The translations under genes were made by a program, and so were the position numbers. Positions 6,807-13,914 of a DNA stretch of 14,968 nt are shown here, piece by piece. The DNA is taken from positions 1 through 14,968 of the forward strand of contig JAYPBC010000040.1 of the NCBI GenBank assembly GCA_038124025.1. Reading direction: 5' to 3'. Positions within the stretch are counted from its first letter, which is position 1. Every line of letters begins with the position of its first letter. The DNA comes from UBA1275 sp038124025. GTDB taxonomy: Bacteria > Bacteroidota > Rhodothermia > Balneolales > Balneolaceae. Below the pieces are notes generated by a model. The model saw nothing but the letters and a program-made list of their open reading frames with translations. It was not told where the DNA came from and ran no database searches.

Positions 6807-7142
6807 TTAAAAGTCTAATCCAGCTTCCCGAGCAGCATCGGCTACAGCCTTAATGATGCCGTGAAACTCATATCCACTGCGGTCATAAACAGCAGTTTTA
6901 ATTCCTTTGTCAAGAGCAACTTTGGCGATTGAAGCACCTGCTTCTTTACCACCTTCAACGCTCGATTTAGCACTGGCAGAACATAAGGTTACACCCGCGA
7001 CGTCGTCAACCAGTTGGACATAAAGCTGTTTGTTACTCTTATATACACATATTCTTGGGCACTCAGCAGTACCTGAGATGGTTGACCTGATACGCTTTCT
7101 AATTTTTGTGCGTCGCTCTGTTTTAGCAATACTTTTATTCAT
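6807..7142 (-). CDS. rplR: 50S ribosomal protein L18 (uL18)
   Basis: L18 binds 5S rRNA together with L5 and L25 and helps load it into the central protuberance. The protein is 111 residues, with a basic N-terminus (KTERRTKIRKRIRSTISGTA) and the core PRICVYKSNKQLYVQLVDD, ending in the conserved GYEFHGIIKAVADAAREAGLDF. It lies 11 bases after rplF and 16 bases before rpsE, in standard spc order. Length and motifs are normal. Confidence 0.99.
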   Translation of the reverse strand: MNKSIAKTERRTKIRKRIRSTISGTAECPRICVYKSNKQLYVQLVDDVAGVTLCSASAKSSVEGGKEAGASIAKVALDKGIKTAVYDRSGYEFHGIIKAVADAAREAGLDF

Positions 7143-7153
7143 ATCAACATTCC

Positions 7154-7708
7154 TTATTTAGCGGCTGATTTACCGGCTTTACGTCTAATTTGCTCGCCTT
7201 GGTAGCGAATACCTTTTCCTTTGTACGGTTCAGGTTTTCTGAATGAACGTATTTTAGCGGCAACCTGACCAACTAATTCTTTATCAATTCCAGAAATAAT
7301 TACAATTGGATTTTTAGAAGACTTAGTATCAACTTCTAAATTGATGCCTTCTGGTGGCACAAAGAAAATAGGGTGTGAGTATCCAAGATTGAGTTCTAAA
7401 ACACCATTGCTAATAGCTGCACGGAAACCTACTCCAATTATCTCGAGTTTTTTTGTGTAGCCATCTGTCACTCCGATCACCATGTTCTGGATGAGAGAAC
7501 GATATAAGCCGTGTAATGCTCTATCTGTTTTAAAGTCAGATGCACGCTTTACAACTAATTCGGTGTCATTTTGTTCTAATTTTATATTGGGATGTAGTTG
7601 CAATGAACTAGTCCCTTTTTGTCCCTTAACCGTAACCATATTGTCAGCACCAATGGTGAGTTCAATTTGATTGCTAAGAGGGATGGGTAATTTTCCTATA
7701 CGAGACAT
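7154..7708 (-). CDS. rplF: 50S ribosomal protein L6 (uL6)
   Basis: L6 lies near the factor-binding site beside the sarcin-ricin loop and has two similar domains. The 184-residue protein begins MSRIGKLPIPL and shows the domain junction YTKKLEIIGVGFRA near 105-118. It ends with the family signature in domain 2, SFRKPEPYKGKGIRYQGEQI, and the basic tail RRKAGKSAAK. It is 15 bases after rpsH. The 15-base leader is all A/T except for one G and shows no Shine-Dalgarno. Confidence 0.99.
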   Translation of the reverse strand: MSRIGKLPIPLSNQIELTIGADNMVTVKGQKGTSSLQLHPNIKLEQNDTELVVKRASDFKTDRALHGLYRSLIQNMVIGVTDGYTKKLEIIGVGFRAAISNGVLELNLGYSHPIFFVPPEGINLEVDTKSSKNPIVIISGIDKELVGQVAAKIRSFRKPEPYKGKGIRYQGEQIRRKAGKSAAK

Positions 7709-7723
7709 GATATAATATCTATA

Positions 7724-8116
7724 TTAGTAAATGGTGCAAAGTATTTCACCACCCACATTCAACTTGCGGGCTTCTTTATCGGTCATTACTCCCTGAGATG
7801 TAGAGAGTATTACAATACCCAAGCCATTTTTAGATCTGGGTACCTCGTTGGATGAACTGTATTTTCTAAGACCAGGTTTAGATACTCGATCGATATCTCT
7901 GATGACTGGATGTCCATATGAATCATATTTCAGAAACATTCGGATGAGCCCTTGCTTTCCGTCTTCGATATCGATGAACTTAGAAATATATCCTTTGTCA
8001 ACAAGGATTTTGGCCATGGCCCGCTTTAGTTTGGAGGCGGGAACATCCACTCTTCTATGACCGGCTCGTTGAGCGTTTCGGATGCGTGTTAAAAAATCTG
8101 CTATTGGATCATTCAT
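7724..8116 (-). CDS. rpsH: 30S ribosomal protein S8 (uS8)
   Basis: S8 binds the central domain of 16S rRNA early in assembly; in E. coli it also represses the spc operon by binding mRNA near rplE. The 130-residue protein has the N-terminal domain MNDPIADFLTRIRNAQRAG and the C-terminal signature SKNGLGIVILSTSQGVMTDK, ending with VGGEILCTIY. It is only 5 bases after rpsN, so translation is very likely coupled. I could not recognise an S8-type operator around rplE by eye. Confidence 0.99.
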   Translation of the reverse strand: MNDPIADFLTRIRNAQRAGHRRVDVPASKLKRAMAKILVDKGYISKFIDIEDGKQGLIRMFLKYDSYGHPVIRDIDRVSKPGLRKYSSSNEVPRSKNGLGIVILSTSQGVMTDKEARKLNVGGEILCTIY

Positions 8117-8121
8117 AATTA

Positions 8122-8391
8122 TTACCAGCTTGCTTTACGTATTCCTGGGATTTTTCCTTGCGATGCAAGTTCACGGAATTTAATCCGAGAAACTCCATAC
8201 TGTCCTACATAACCTCGACCTCGACCAGTTAAACTGCATCGATTCCGAACTCTAGTTGGGCTAGCATTGCGCGGTAATTTTTGTAAACCTTCGTAGTCAC
8301 CTGCTTCTTTCAAAGCTCGACGCTTCTCAGCATACTTATCTACGGTTAGTTTTCTTTTTTCGTTACGTGCTATCCAGGATTTTTTAGCCAT
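8122..8391 (-). CDS. rpsN: 30S ribosomal protein S14 (uS14), zinc-independent long form
   Basis: S14 binds in the 30S head and is needed for late assembly. At 89 residues it is the long C- form (the zinc form has about 61). It opens MAKKSWIARNEKRKL and ends GVSRIKFRELASQGKIPGIR-KASW. The zinc-finger CXXC pairs are absent; the only cysteine is in NRCSLTGRGRGYV, where the family has a single conserved one. It lies between rplE (11-base gap) and rpsH (5-base gap). Confidence 0.99.
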   Translation of the reverse strand: MAKKSWIARNEKRKLTVDKYAEKRRALKEAGDYEGLQKLPRNASPTRVRNRCSLTGRGRGYVGQYGVSRIKFRELASQGKIPGIRKASW

Positions 8392-8402
8392 ATTAATTCG
8401 TA

Positions 8403-8951
8403 TTAAATATTCTTAAAGGGCATTCCGAAGTGCTTAAGCAATGCGTAAGCTTCTTCATCGGTTTGTGCACTTGTTACAAATGTAACGTCCATTCCGTGCA
8501 TTTTTGTCACTTTATCAGTATCGATTTCAGGAAATATTGTGTGCTCTTTAATGCCCATGGTATAGTTACCACGACCATCAAAGCTTTTGTCAGGTACTCC
8601 TTGAAAGTCACGTGTTCTCGGGAGTGCCAGTGTAACTAGGCGATCTAAGAATTCATACATAATACGACCTCTTAGAGTGACCTTACAACCAATGGGCATG
8701 CCCTCACGTAATTTAAAGTTTGAAATCGACTTCTTTGCTTTAGTTGTAACCGGTTTTTGACCAGTTATCAACGCCATGTTTGAAACGATGGTATCCAAGA
8801 CTTTTTTATCTTGGATAGCTTCACCAACTCCCACATTCAACACAATCTTCTCTAACTTTGGCACTGCCATCACATTGGTGTATTGAAACTCTTCTGTGAG
8901 TTTGGAGATGATCTCGTTTTTGTAAATTGTATATAATCTTGAATCTGCCAT
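8403..8951 (-). CDS. rplE: 50S ribosomal protein L5 (uL5)
   Basis: L5 binds 5S rRNA and forms part of the inter-subunit bridge to S13. The 182-residue protein carries the family signature near 29-45 (VPKLEKIVLNVGVGEA), then GQKPVTTKAKKSISNFKLREG and the conserved RTRDFQGVPDKSFDGRGNY. It ends FGMPFKNI. It is 13 bases after rplX and 11 before rpsN. No Shine-Dalgarno is evident in its leader. Confidence 0.99.
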   Translation of the reverse strand: MADSRLYTIYKNEIISKLTEEFQYTNVMAVPKLEKIVLNVGVGEAIQDKKVLDTIVSNMALITGQKPVTTKAKKSISNFKLREGMPIGCKVTLRGRIMYEFLDRLVTLALPRTRDFQGVPDKSFDGRGNYTMGIKEHTIFPEIDTDKVTKMHGMDVTFVTSAQTDEEAYALLKHFGMPFKNI

Positions 8952-8964
8952 GTTATAAACTCAA

Positions 8965-9345
8965 CTATTTGTCGATTAATTCTCCACTCTTCTTAGAGTA
9001 GCGGACCCAACGAGTTTTGCCGTTCTCTTCTATTTGCTTTCGTCCAATTCTAGTAGGTTCGTCGGTAGACGGGTCTACCACCATTACATTAGAGACATGA
9101 ATAGAAGCTTCTTTATTGATGCGACCACCTTGTTGGTTTTCTTGAGAGGGTTTTTCGTGGTGCGTACGAACGTTTACCCCTTCAACCAGTACTCTTTCTT
9201 GTTCTGGGAATACCATAAGTACTCGTGATTGATATCCTTTTTCACGTGAGGGCTGACCTTTTGCACTAGTAATCGCTTTGGTCAACGCTACCATGTCACC
9301 TTTTTTAACGTGTAATTTCTTTTGATTGTTCTTTTTACGTGGCAT
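8965..9345 (-). CDS. rplX: 50S ribosomal protein L24 (uL24) with expanded KOW loop and long C-terminus
   Basis: L24 initiates 50S assembly at the 5' domain of 23S rRNA and lies by the exit tunnel. The KOW start HVKKGDMVAL and the following RVLMVFPEQERVLVEGVNV and EASIHVSNVMVVD are clear. Between KKGD and VFP the protein has about nine more residues than the usual bacterial pattern, and the normal Gly-Lys-rich loop is replaced by SAKGQPSREKGYQSR. The total of 126 residues exceeds the typical 102-110. AAAGGAAT overlaps the rplN stop codon and serves as ribosome binding site. Confidence 0.98.
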   Translation of the reverse strand: MPRKKNNQKKLHVKKGDMVALTKAITSAKGQPSREKGYQSRVLMVFPEQERVLVEGVNVRTHHEKPSQENQQGGRINKEASIHVSNVMVVDPSTDEPTRIGRKQIEENGKTRWVRYSKKSGELIDK

Positions 9346-9357
9346 TGTTCTATTCCT

Positions 9358-9726
9358 TTATAGTACTTCAGGTGCAAGAGACACGATTTTCATATAGCTC
9401 TTCTCACGTAACTCACGTGCTACTGGGCCAAAAATACGTGTACCTACTGGTTCTTGATCTTTGTTGATCACTACCGCTGCATTTTCGTCAAAACGGATAT
9501 ACGATCCATCTCTTCTACGGTACTCTTTTTTTGTTCGTACGATAACCGCTTTTACAACATCCCCTTTTTTTACGTTTCCACCAGGGGTAGCGGCTTTTAC
9601 TGAAGCAGAGATGATATCGCCTACGCGCGCATATCGACGTTTTGAGTCGCCAAGAACCTTAATACACATGATTTTCTTGGCACCGCTGTTGTCAGCTGTT
9701 TGTAGTATTGTTTGTGTTTGGACCAT
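9358..9726 (-). CDS. rplN: 50S ribosomal protein L14 (uL14)
   Basis: L14 is a five-stranded barrel at the subunit interface that touches 16S helix 14 and binds the silencing factor RsfS. Length is the canonical 122 residues. Visible blocks are LQTADNSGAKKIMCIKVLGD at 9-28, GDVVKAVIVRTKKEYRRRDG, and FGPVARELREKSYMKIVSLA. It is 21 bases after rpsQ and 12 before rplX. The product begins MVQTQT rather than the common MIQ, with no better upstream start. Confidence 0.99.
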   Translation of the reverse strand: MVQTQTILQTADNSGAKKIMCIKVLGDSKRRYARVGDIISASVKAATPGGNVKKGDVVKAVIVRTKKEYRRRDGSYIRFDENAAVVINKDQEPVGTRIFGPVARELREKSYMKIVSLAPEVL

Positions 9727-9747
9727 CTTTCTATATAAAGTTGTTCG

Positions 9748-10026
9748 TTACTTCGCTTTTTCAACGATTTCAACCAGTCTCCAAGACTTGTTCTTTGATA
9801 AAGGTCGTGTAGACATAATTCGTACCGTATCACCAATGTTTGCTTCATTGTTCTCATCATGAGCCATGAGCTTACTTGTTTTTGTGATAAACTTACCGTA
9901 AATCGGGTGCTTCACCTGTCGATCTACAGCAACGGTTATACTTTTTTGCATTTTGTTACTAACCACTCGGCCGATTCTTTCTCGGCGTTGTGCTCTTTCT
10001 ACAGTCGTTTGCGCTTGTTCTGCCAT
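9748..10026 (-). CDS. rpsQ: 30S ribosomal protein S17 (uS17)
   Basis: S17 is an OB-fold protein that binds the 5' domain of 16S rRNA. The 92-residue protein has a short N-terminal addition (MAEQAQTTVERAQ), then the conserved start RRERIGRVVSNKMQKSITVA, VKHPIYGKFITKTSKLMAHD and the IGDTVRIMSTRPLSKNKSWR block. TAGGAAG before the ATG is a moderate ribosome binding site. It lies between rpmC (18-base gap) and rplN. Confidence 0.99.
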   Translation of the reverse strand: MAEQAQTTVERAQRRERIGRVVSNKMQKSITVAVDRQVKHPIYGKFITKTSKLMAHDENNEANIGDTVRIMSTRPLSKNKSWRLVEIVEKAK

Positions 10027-10044
10027 TTTTCTTCCTAGTAATTA

Positions 10045-10236
10045 TTAAGCACTTTTTTCAGTGATTACAGTATGCAATCGTGCAATTTCTCTGCGTATTT
10101 GTTTTAGACGAGCAGGGTTTTCTACTTGTCCAGTAACAGATTTTGAAAATGCCAACTTTTGAAGGGTGGTTTTTTCGTCGTTGAGGCGTGCCTTCAACTC
10201 TGTTATGCTTAAATCTCTTAGTTCGTGTGCTTTCAT
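10045..10236 (-). CDS. rpmC: 50S ribosomal protein L29 (uL29)
   Basis: L29 is a two-helix protein beside the exit tunnel, close to the docking site for SRP and trigger factor on L23. The 63-residue protein starts MKAHELRDLSITELKARLND and has the expected second helix with ARLKQIRREIARLHTVITEK. The 30-base gap before it is the longest in the S10 part of the cluster and contains a 14-bp palindrome. Order rplP-rpmC-rpsQ is standard. Confidence 0.98.
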   Translation of the reverse strand: MKAHELRDLSITELKARLNDEKTTLQKLAFSKSVTGQVENPARLKQIRREIARLHTVITEKSA

Positions 10237-10248
10237 GGTATTAGATGA

Positions 10249-10262
10249 TTAAAAGCTTTTAA
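10249..10262. repeat. 14-bp perfect palindrome in the rplP-rpmC gap
   Basis: TTAAAAGCTTTTAA is its own reverse complement and lies between the rplP stop and the rpmC start. With no loop it makes a poor RNA hairpin. A protein-binding or regulatory role is possible, but in A/T-rich spacer DNA such a palindrome may be chance. Confidence 0.4.
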
Positions 10263-10266
10263 GGGC

Positions 10267-10686
10267 TTAGCCGTTTAAGTCTCTTCGTGCAATGAATTTT
10301 GTTTTGATCGGCAACTTGTGTGAGGCTCTTCTGAGAGCTTCACGAGCTCGTTCTTCACTTACACCAGCAATTTCAAAAAGAATTCTACCTGGCTTTACTG
10401 CAGCCACCCAGTGGTCAAGTGCACCTTTACCTTTACCCATACGAGTTTCGGCTGGTTTACTGGTCATAGGACGATCTGGAAAAATTCTAATGAAGGTCTG
10501 ACCATCCCGTTGCAAAGAACGAGAAATGGCGATACGACAAGCTTCTATTTGTCGAGAGGTAATGAACTTAGGCTCAAGTGCCTTCAACCCGAAATCACCG
10601 AAACTAATGAGGTGACCTCTGTTTGAGTTACCTTTGAGTTTGTCACGATGGACGCGACGTCGTTTGACTCGTTTTGGTTCTAACAT
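10267..10686 (-). CDS. rplP: 50S ribosomal protein L16 (uL16)
   Basis: L16 joins the 50S subunit late and organises the A site and central protuberance. The 139-residue protein begins MLEPKRVKRRRVHRDKLKGN and carries FGLKALEPKFITSRQIEACR and the signature RMGKGKGALDHWVAAVKPGR. Arg82 corresponds to E. coli Arg81, the residue hydroxylated by YcfD in some bacteria. It is 11 bases after rpsC. Motifs and length are normal. Confidence 0.99.
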   Translation of the reverse strand: MLEPKRVKRRRVHRDKLKGNSNRGHLISFGDFGLKALEPKFITSRQIEACRIAISRSLQRDGQTFIRIFPDRPMTSKPAETRMGKGKGALDHWVAAVKPGRILFEIAGVSEERAREALRRASHKLPIKTKFIARRDLNG

Positions 10687-10697
10687 AATTTCTTATC

Positions 10698-11450
10698 CTA
10701 GTTGTTATTCGCTCGGTTACGATTTCTGCTTTTTCGTCGATTGCGTCGATCGTTGTTATCGTTACGGCGTCCTCGGGATGATTCTGCTTCCTGTTTTGCT
10801 TGTGCACCTGGTGTCAAGTCTACATCACCAATTACCTCGCCTTTGAATATCCATACACTTACTCCAATGGCACCGTATATGGTGTTTGATGTAGAGGTTG
10901 CGTAGTCAATGTCGGCACGGATGGTGTGTAGAGGTATTTGACCCTCTTTGTAGTGTTCGGTACGAGCCATTTCAGCTCCGCCCAAACGGCCAGAACATTT
11001 AACCTTAATTCCCTTGGCACCCATTCTCATAGCTGATGCTATGGCCGTCTTCATAGCACGACGGAAAGAAACACGAGATTGAAGCTGTTGAGCAATATTT
11101 TGTGCTACTAGACTCGCATCCACTTCAGGACGCTTGATCTCACTTACATTAATCTGTACTTCTTTGTTGGTAATCTTTTTGAGTTCTTCTCGTAGTAACT
11201 CAATTTGCTCGCCACCTTTACCAATTATAACACCTGGTCTGGATGTTCTGAGAGTAAGTAAGATACGTTTAGGGGTTCTTTCAATAATAACATTAGATAA
11301 ACCGCCATTACGAAGTCGAGCTTGTAAGTACTCGCGAAGTTTGTTGTCCTCTAAGAGTAACGATGGCTGACTATCTTCGGAATACCAATTGGATTCCCAA
11401 CCTCTAATAATACCTAATCTAAAACCTACTGGATTTGTCTTTTGTCCCAA
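10698..11450 (-). CDS. rpsC: 30S ribosomal protein S3 (uS3) with basic Asn/Arg-rich tail
   Basis: S3 lines the mRNA entry channel and takes part in mRNA unwinding. The 250-residue protein starts MGQKTNPVGFRLGI, has a type-II KH domain with the GKGG loop at 77-80 (RPGVIIGKGG), and the C-terminal signature GIKVKCSGRLGGAEMART at about 147-164. After about residue 215 comes an added low-complexity tail of about 35 residues rich in Arg, Asn, Asp and Ser, ending RNRNRANNN. E. coli S3 has 233 residues. GAGGAAT 5 bases before the ATG is a reasonable ribosome binding site. Confidence 0.99.
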   Translation of the reverse strand: MGQKTNPVGFRLGIIRGWESNWYSEDSQPSLLLEDNKLREYLQARLRNGGLSNVIIERTPKRILLTLRTSRPGVIIGKGGEQIELLREELKKITNKEVQINVSEIKRPEVDASLVAQNIAQQLQSRVSFRRAMKTAIASAMRMGAKGIKVKCSGRLGGAEMARTEHYKEGQIPLHTIRADIDYATSTSNTIYGAIGVSVWIFKGEVIGDVDLTPGAQAKQEAESSRGRRNDNNDRRNRRKSRNRNRANNN

Positions 11451-11462
11451 TGTATTCCTCGT

Positions 11463-11840
11463 TTATTCCGTTACAAGTTCTGATTCTTTCTTCGCTACCA
11501 CTACCGTAATGTGACAAGAACGCTTGTTTATTCTGTGTGCACGGCCTTGCGGAGCAGGCTGAATTCGTTTTAAAGTGACGCCTTCGTCAACAAAAATTGT
11601 TTTCACGAATAGATCTTCGTTTTCAAAACGTTCATCTTGGAATTTGTCACGAAGATTGGCTGCTGCAGACTTTACTACTTTCGCAACATCAATAGCAGCA
11701 CCTTTCTTTAAAAATTCTAATTGCTTGATGGCTACATCAACACCTTTCCCACGTACAGAGTCAGCAACCAATCGAACTTTTCTAGGGGCCTTACGTAAGT
11801 GACGTTGTATAGCTTTCGCTTCATATACTGATTGTTCCAT
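11463..11840 (-). CDS. rplV: 50S ribosomal protein L22 (uL22)
   Basis: L22 extends a beta-hairpin into the exit tunnel at the constriction where macrolides and stalling peptides act. The 125-residue protein has the core RHLRKAPRKVRLVADSVRGK near 14-33 and the tunnel hairpin KRIQPAPQGRAHRINKRSCH, followed by ITVVVAKKE. The hairpin tip reads QPAPQGRA where many species have RPRARGRA, so it is less basic. AAGGA upstream, overlapping the rpsS stop, is a likely ribosome binding site. Gaps of 10 and 12 bases flank it. Confidence 0.99.
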   Translation of the reverse strand: MEQSVYEAKAIQRHLRKAPRKVRLVADSVRGKGVDVAIKQLEFLKKGAAIDVAKVVKSAAANLRDKFQDERFENEDLFVKTIFVDEGVTLKRIQPAPQGRAHRINKRSCHITVVVAKKESELVTE

Positions 11841-11850
11841 GACTCAGTCC

Positions 11851-12120
11851 TTATTTAGCTTTCTTAATAGGATGCCCACGGAAGGTTCTAGTTGGTGCAA
11901 ATTCACCTAACTTATGACCAACCATGTTCTCAGTGATAAACACTGGGATAAATTGTTTTCCGTTGTGTACGGCAAGAGTTAATCCAATGAAATCAGGTGT
12001 TATTAAAGAACCCCGAGACCATGTTTTTATTACTTTCTTACTTCCGCTTTCGTTGGCCGCATCGATTTTACGTTGCAATTTGTAATTAACAAAGGGCCCT
12101 TTCTTTAATGAGCGTGGCAT
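11851..12120 (-). CDS. rpsS: 30S ribosomal protein S19 (uS19)
   Basis: S19 lies at the top of the 30S head, partners S13 and contacts the large subunit. The 89-residue protein starts MPRSLKKGPFVNYKLQRKID and shows VIKTWSRGSLITPDFIGLT and the family signature VGHKLGEFAPTRTFRGHP. It is 10 bases after rplB and 10 before rplV. Nothing is unusual about its length or sequence. Confidence 0.99.
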   Translation of the reverse strand: MPRSLKKGPFVNYKLQRKIDAANESGSKKVIKTWSRGSLITPDFIGLTLAVHNGKQFIPVFITENMVGHKLGEFAPTRTFRGHPIKKAK

Positions 12121-12130
12121 ACCTTACTTA

Positions 12131-12961
12131 TTATTTCTTAGTTTTTCTTCGACGAATGATGTATTTAGACGAAACCTTCTTAGGATTTCTTGTCTTCTTA
12201 CCTTTGGCCATTTGACCCCAAGGTGATCTAGGGTGACCCCCAGATGATTTACCTTCACCACCACCCATGGGGTGATCAACAGGGTTCATTGCAACACCAC
12301 GTGTTTGTGGACGACGACCTAACCATCTACTACGTCCCGCCTTACCAATGGTGGTATTCATATGATCAGGATTACTTGTGGTACCTACGGTAGCCATACA
12401 TGTTCCCAATACTATCCGTACTTCACCTGAGGGAAGTTTTAGACTTACATACTTGTCCTGCTTACCTAATAATTGAGCAACCGTACCAGCGCTTCTACAA
12501 ATGGTAGCACCTGCACCAGGTCGTAATTCAACAGCGTGAACAAAGGTGCCTGGTGGCATATGTCTCAACTGGAGTGCATTACCCATATCCGGAGCAACAC
12601 GTTCACCAGAAATGACAGAATCGCCTACTTTTAAACCATTTGGTGCAATAATGTATCTTTTTTCACCATCAGCATAAGCTAAAAGTGCAATACGTGCTGT
12701 TCTATTAGGATCGTATTCGATTGTTTGAACCTTAGCAGGGATATCAAATTTGTTTCTTTTGAAATCAATGATTCTATAACGACGCTTATGCCCTCCACCA
12801 CGATGACGTGATGTTTTACGTCCATGATGGTTGCGACCACCAGATTTACCTATTCCTAGAGTAAGGGATGGTTCCGGTGTTCTTGTCGTTACATCATCGA
12901 ATACTGGCGCGATACGATGTCGCGTTCCAGGAGTCATTGGTTTTAATTTCTTAGTAGCCAT
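12131..12961 (-). CDS. rplB: 50S ribosomal protein L2 (uL2)
   Basis: L2 is essential for subunit association and for the peptidyl transferase centre. The 276-residue protein has the N-terminal OB-fold with SGGRNHHGRKTSRHRGGGHK at about 40-59 and the SH3-like C-terminal domain with the signature AMNPVDHPMGGGEGKSSGG. His230 matches the E. coli histidine at 229 tied to peptidyl transfer. In that signature the usual PHGGGEG has Met for His, as in several Bacteroidota L2 proteins I recall. It is 12 bases after rplW. Confidence 0.99.
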   Translation of the reverse strand: MATKKLKPMTPGTRHRIAPVFDDVTTRTPEPSLTLGIGKSGGRNHHGRKTSRHRGGGHKRRYRIIDFKRNKFDIPAKVQTIEYDPNRTARIALLAYADGEKRYIIAPNGLKVGDSVISGERVAPDMGNALQLRHMPPGTFVHAVELRPGAGATICRSAGTVAQLLGKQDKYVSLKLPSGEVRIVLGTCMATVGTTSNPDHMNTTIGKAGRSRWLGRRPQTRGVAMNPVDHPMGGGEGKSSGGHPRSPWGQMAKGKKTRNPKKVSSKYIIRRRKTKK

Positions 12962-12973
12962 TAGTTGCTTCTA

Positions 12974-13264
12974 TTAAATTTCTTCAAAGAAATCAATGGT
13001 GCCTTCTTTTACAGAGACAATTGCTTTCTTATAGGTTTTAGTTCTGCCCCCTTGAAAACCACTTTTAGTATAACGCCCTTTGGGCTTAGAAGGCATAATA
13101 AGGGTATTTACCTTAGCCACTTTTACACCTGGGTAAAGTGTTTCCACGGCTTTTTTTATCTCGGGTTTTGTTGCACCAGTTTGTACTTCAAAAGCATATT
13201 TACCGTCCTGCTCCTGAATACGACTCAACTTCTCAGTTATTAGTGGTCTAATGAGTACACTCAT
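12974..13264 (-). CDS. rplW: 50S ribosomal protein L23 (uL23)
   Basis: L23 is the docking site for trigger factor and SRP at the exit tunnel. The 96-residue protein begins MSVLIRPLITEKLSRIQEQD and has the conserved TKPEIKKAVETLYPGVKVAKVNTL and the loop KPKGRYTKSGFQGGRTKTYKKAI. The start codon overlaps the rplD stop in an ATGA junction. A full AGGAGGT lies 6 bases upstream at 13271-13277, inside the rplD codons for its Glu-Glu-Val end, the best ribosome binding site in the window. Confidence 0.99.
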   Translation of the reverse strand: MSVLIRPLITEKLSRIQEQDGKYAFEVQTGATKPEIKKAVETLYPGVKVAKVNTLIMPSKPKGRYTKSGFQGGRTKTYKKAIVSVKEGTIDFFEEI

Positions 13265-13914
13265 GCTGCTACCTCCTCGTCGCTTTGCGTATAAACACTG
13301 TTCTCTAAAGTATTAACAGCACTTTCTTGAATTAGAATAACGTCACTATTAAGTATTTGATAGGTATTCAACGAGGAAGCCACTACAACTTGAACTCTTG
13401 GTATATTGCGAGCAGATTTAAACACGTTCACATCTGACTCAGCAATGAGTATGGTTACTTTTTTACCGTCGAGCTCGAAGGCCGACAACATAGCTGATAC
13501 GGCTTTTGTACTCGGCGTCTCATAGGTGAAATCAGTAGTAACAAGTATACTCTCAGAGGCCATTTTCATACTTAGTGCAGACTTTCGAGCCAACTGAACA
13601 ACCTTTTTGTTCAATTTGAACGTATACTTTCTTGGTTTTGGACCAAAAACAGTTCCCCCTTTACGAAGTAATGGAGATTTGATGTTACCTCGACGTGCAT
13701 TACCAGTACCTTTTTGCCGATACAATTTCTTGGTACTACCAGTCACTTCGGAACGTCCTTTTGTACTGTGTGTTCCTTGCCGTTTAGCAGCCATAATTCT
13801 ACGCACATCTTCGTAGATCACAACTTCATTAGGTTCGATAGCAAATATCTCGTCATTCAGTTCTACTGAATTCTTGCTTTTCTTACCGTCTGTGTTAAAT
13901 ATGCTTACTTTCAT
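13261..13914 (-). CDS. rplD: 50S ribosomal protein L4 (uL4)
   Basis: L4 is an early assembly protein whose long loop reaches the exit tunnel; in E. coli it represses the S10 operon. The 217-residue protein has the tunnel loop GSTKKLYRQKGTGNARRGNI, then GTVFGPKPRKYTFKLNKKV, typical of the family. The C-terminal half carries the usual alpha/beta domain. It overlaps rplC by 4 bases and rplW by 4 bases (both ATGA), pointing to coupled translation. No E. coli-type S10 leader can exist just before rpsJ here, because tuf ends 13 bases away. Confidence 0.99.
   Translation of the reverse strand: MKVSIFNTDGKKSKNSVELNDEIFAIEPNEVVIYEDVRRIMAAKRQGTHSTKGRSEVTGSTKKLYRQKGTGNARRGNIKSPLLRKGGTVFGPKPRKYTFKLNKKVVQLARKSALSMKMASESILVTTDFTYETPSTKAVSAMLSAFELDGKKVTILIAESDVNVFKSARNIPRVQVVVASSLNTYQILNSDVILIQESAVNTLENSVYTQSDEEVAA

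Noticed and set aside
9621..9860. Minus-strand frame of 79 codons across the rpsQ-rplN junction
   Set aside because: It overlaps two well-identified genes in another frame and has no similarity to a known family.
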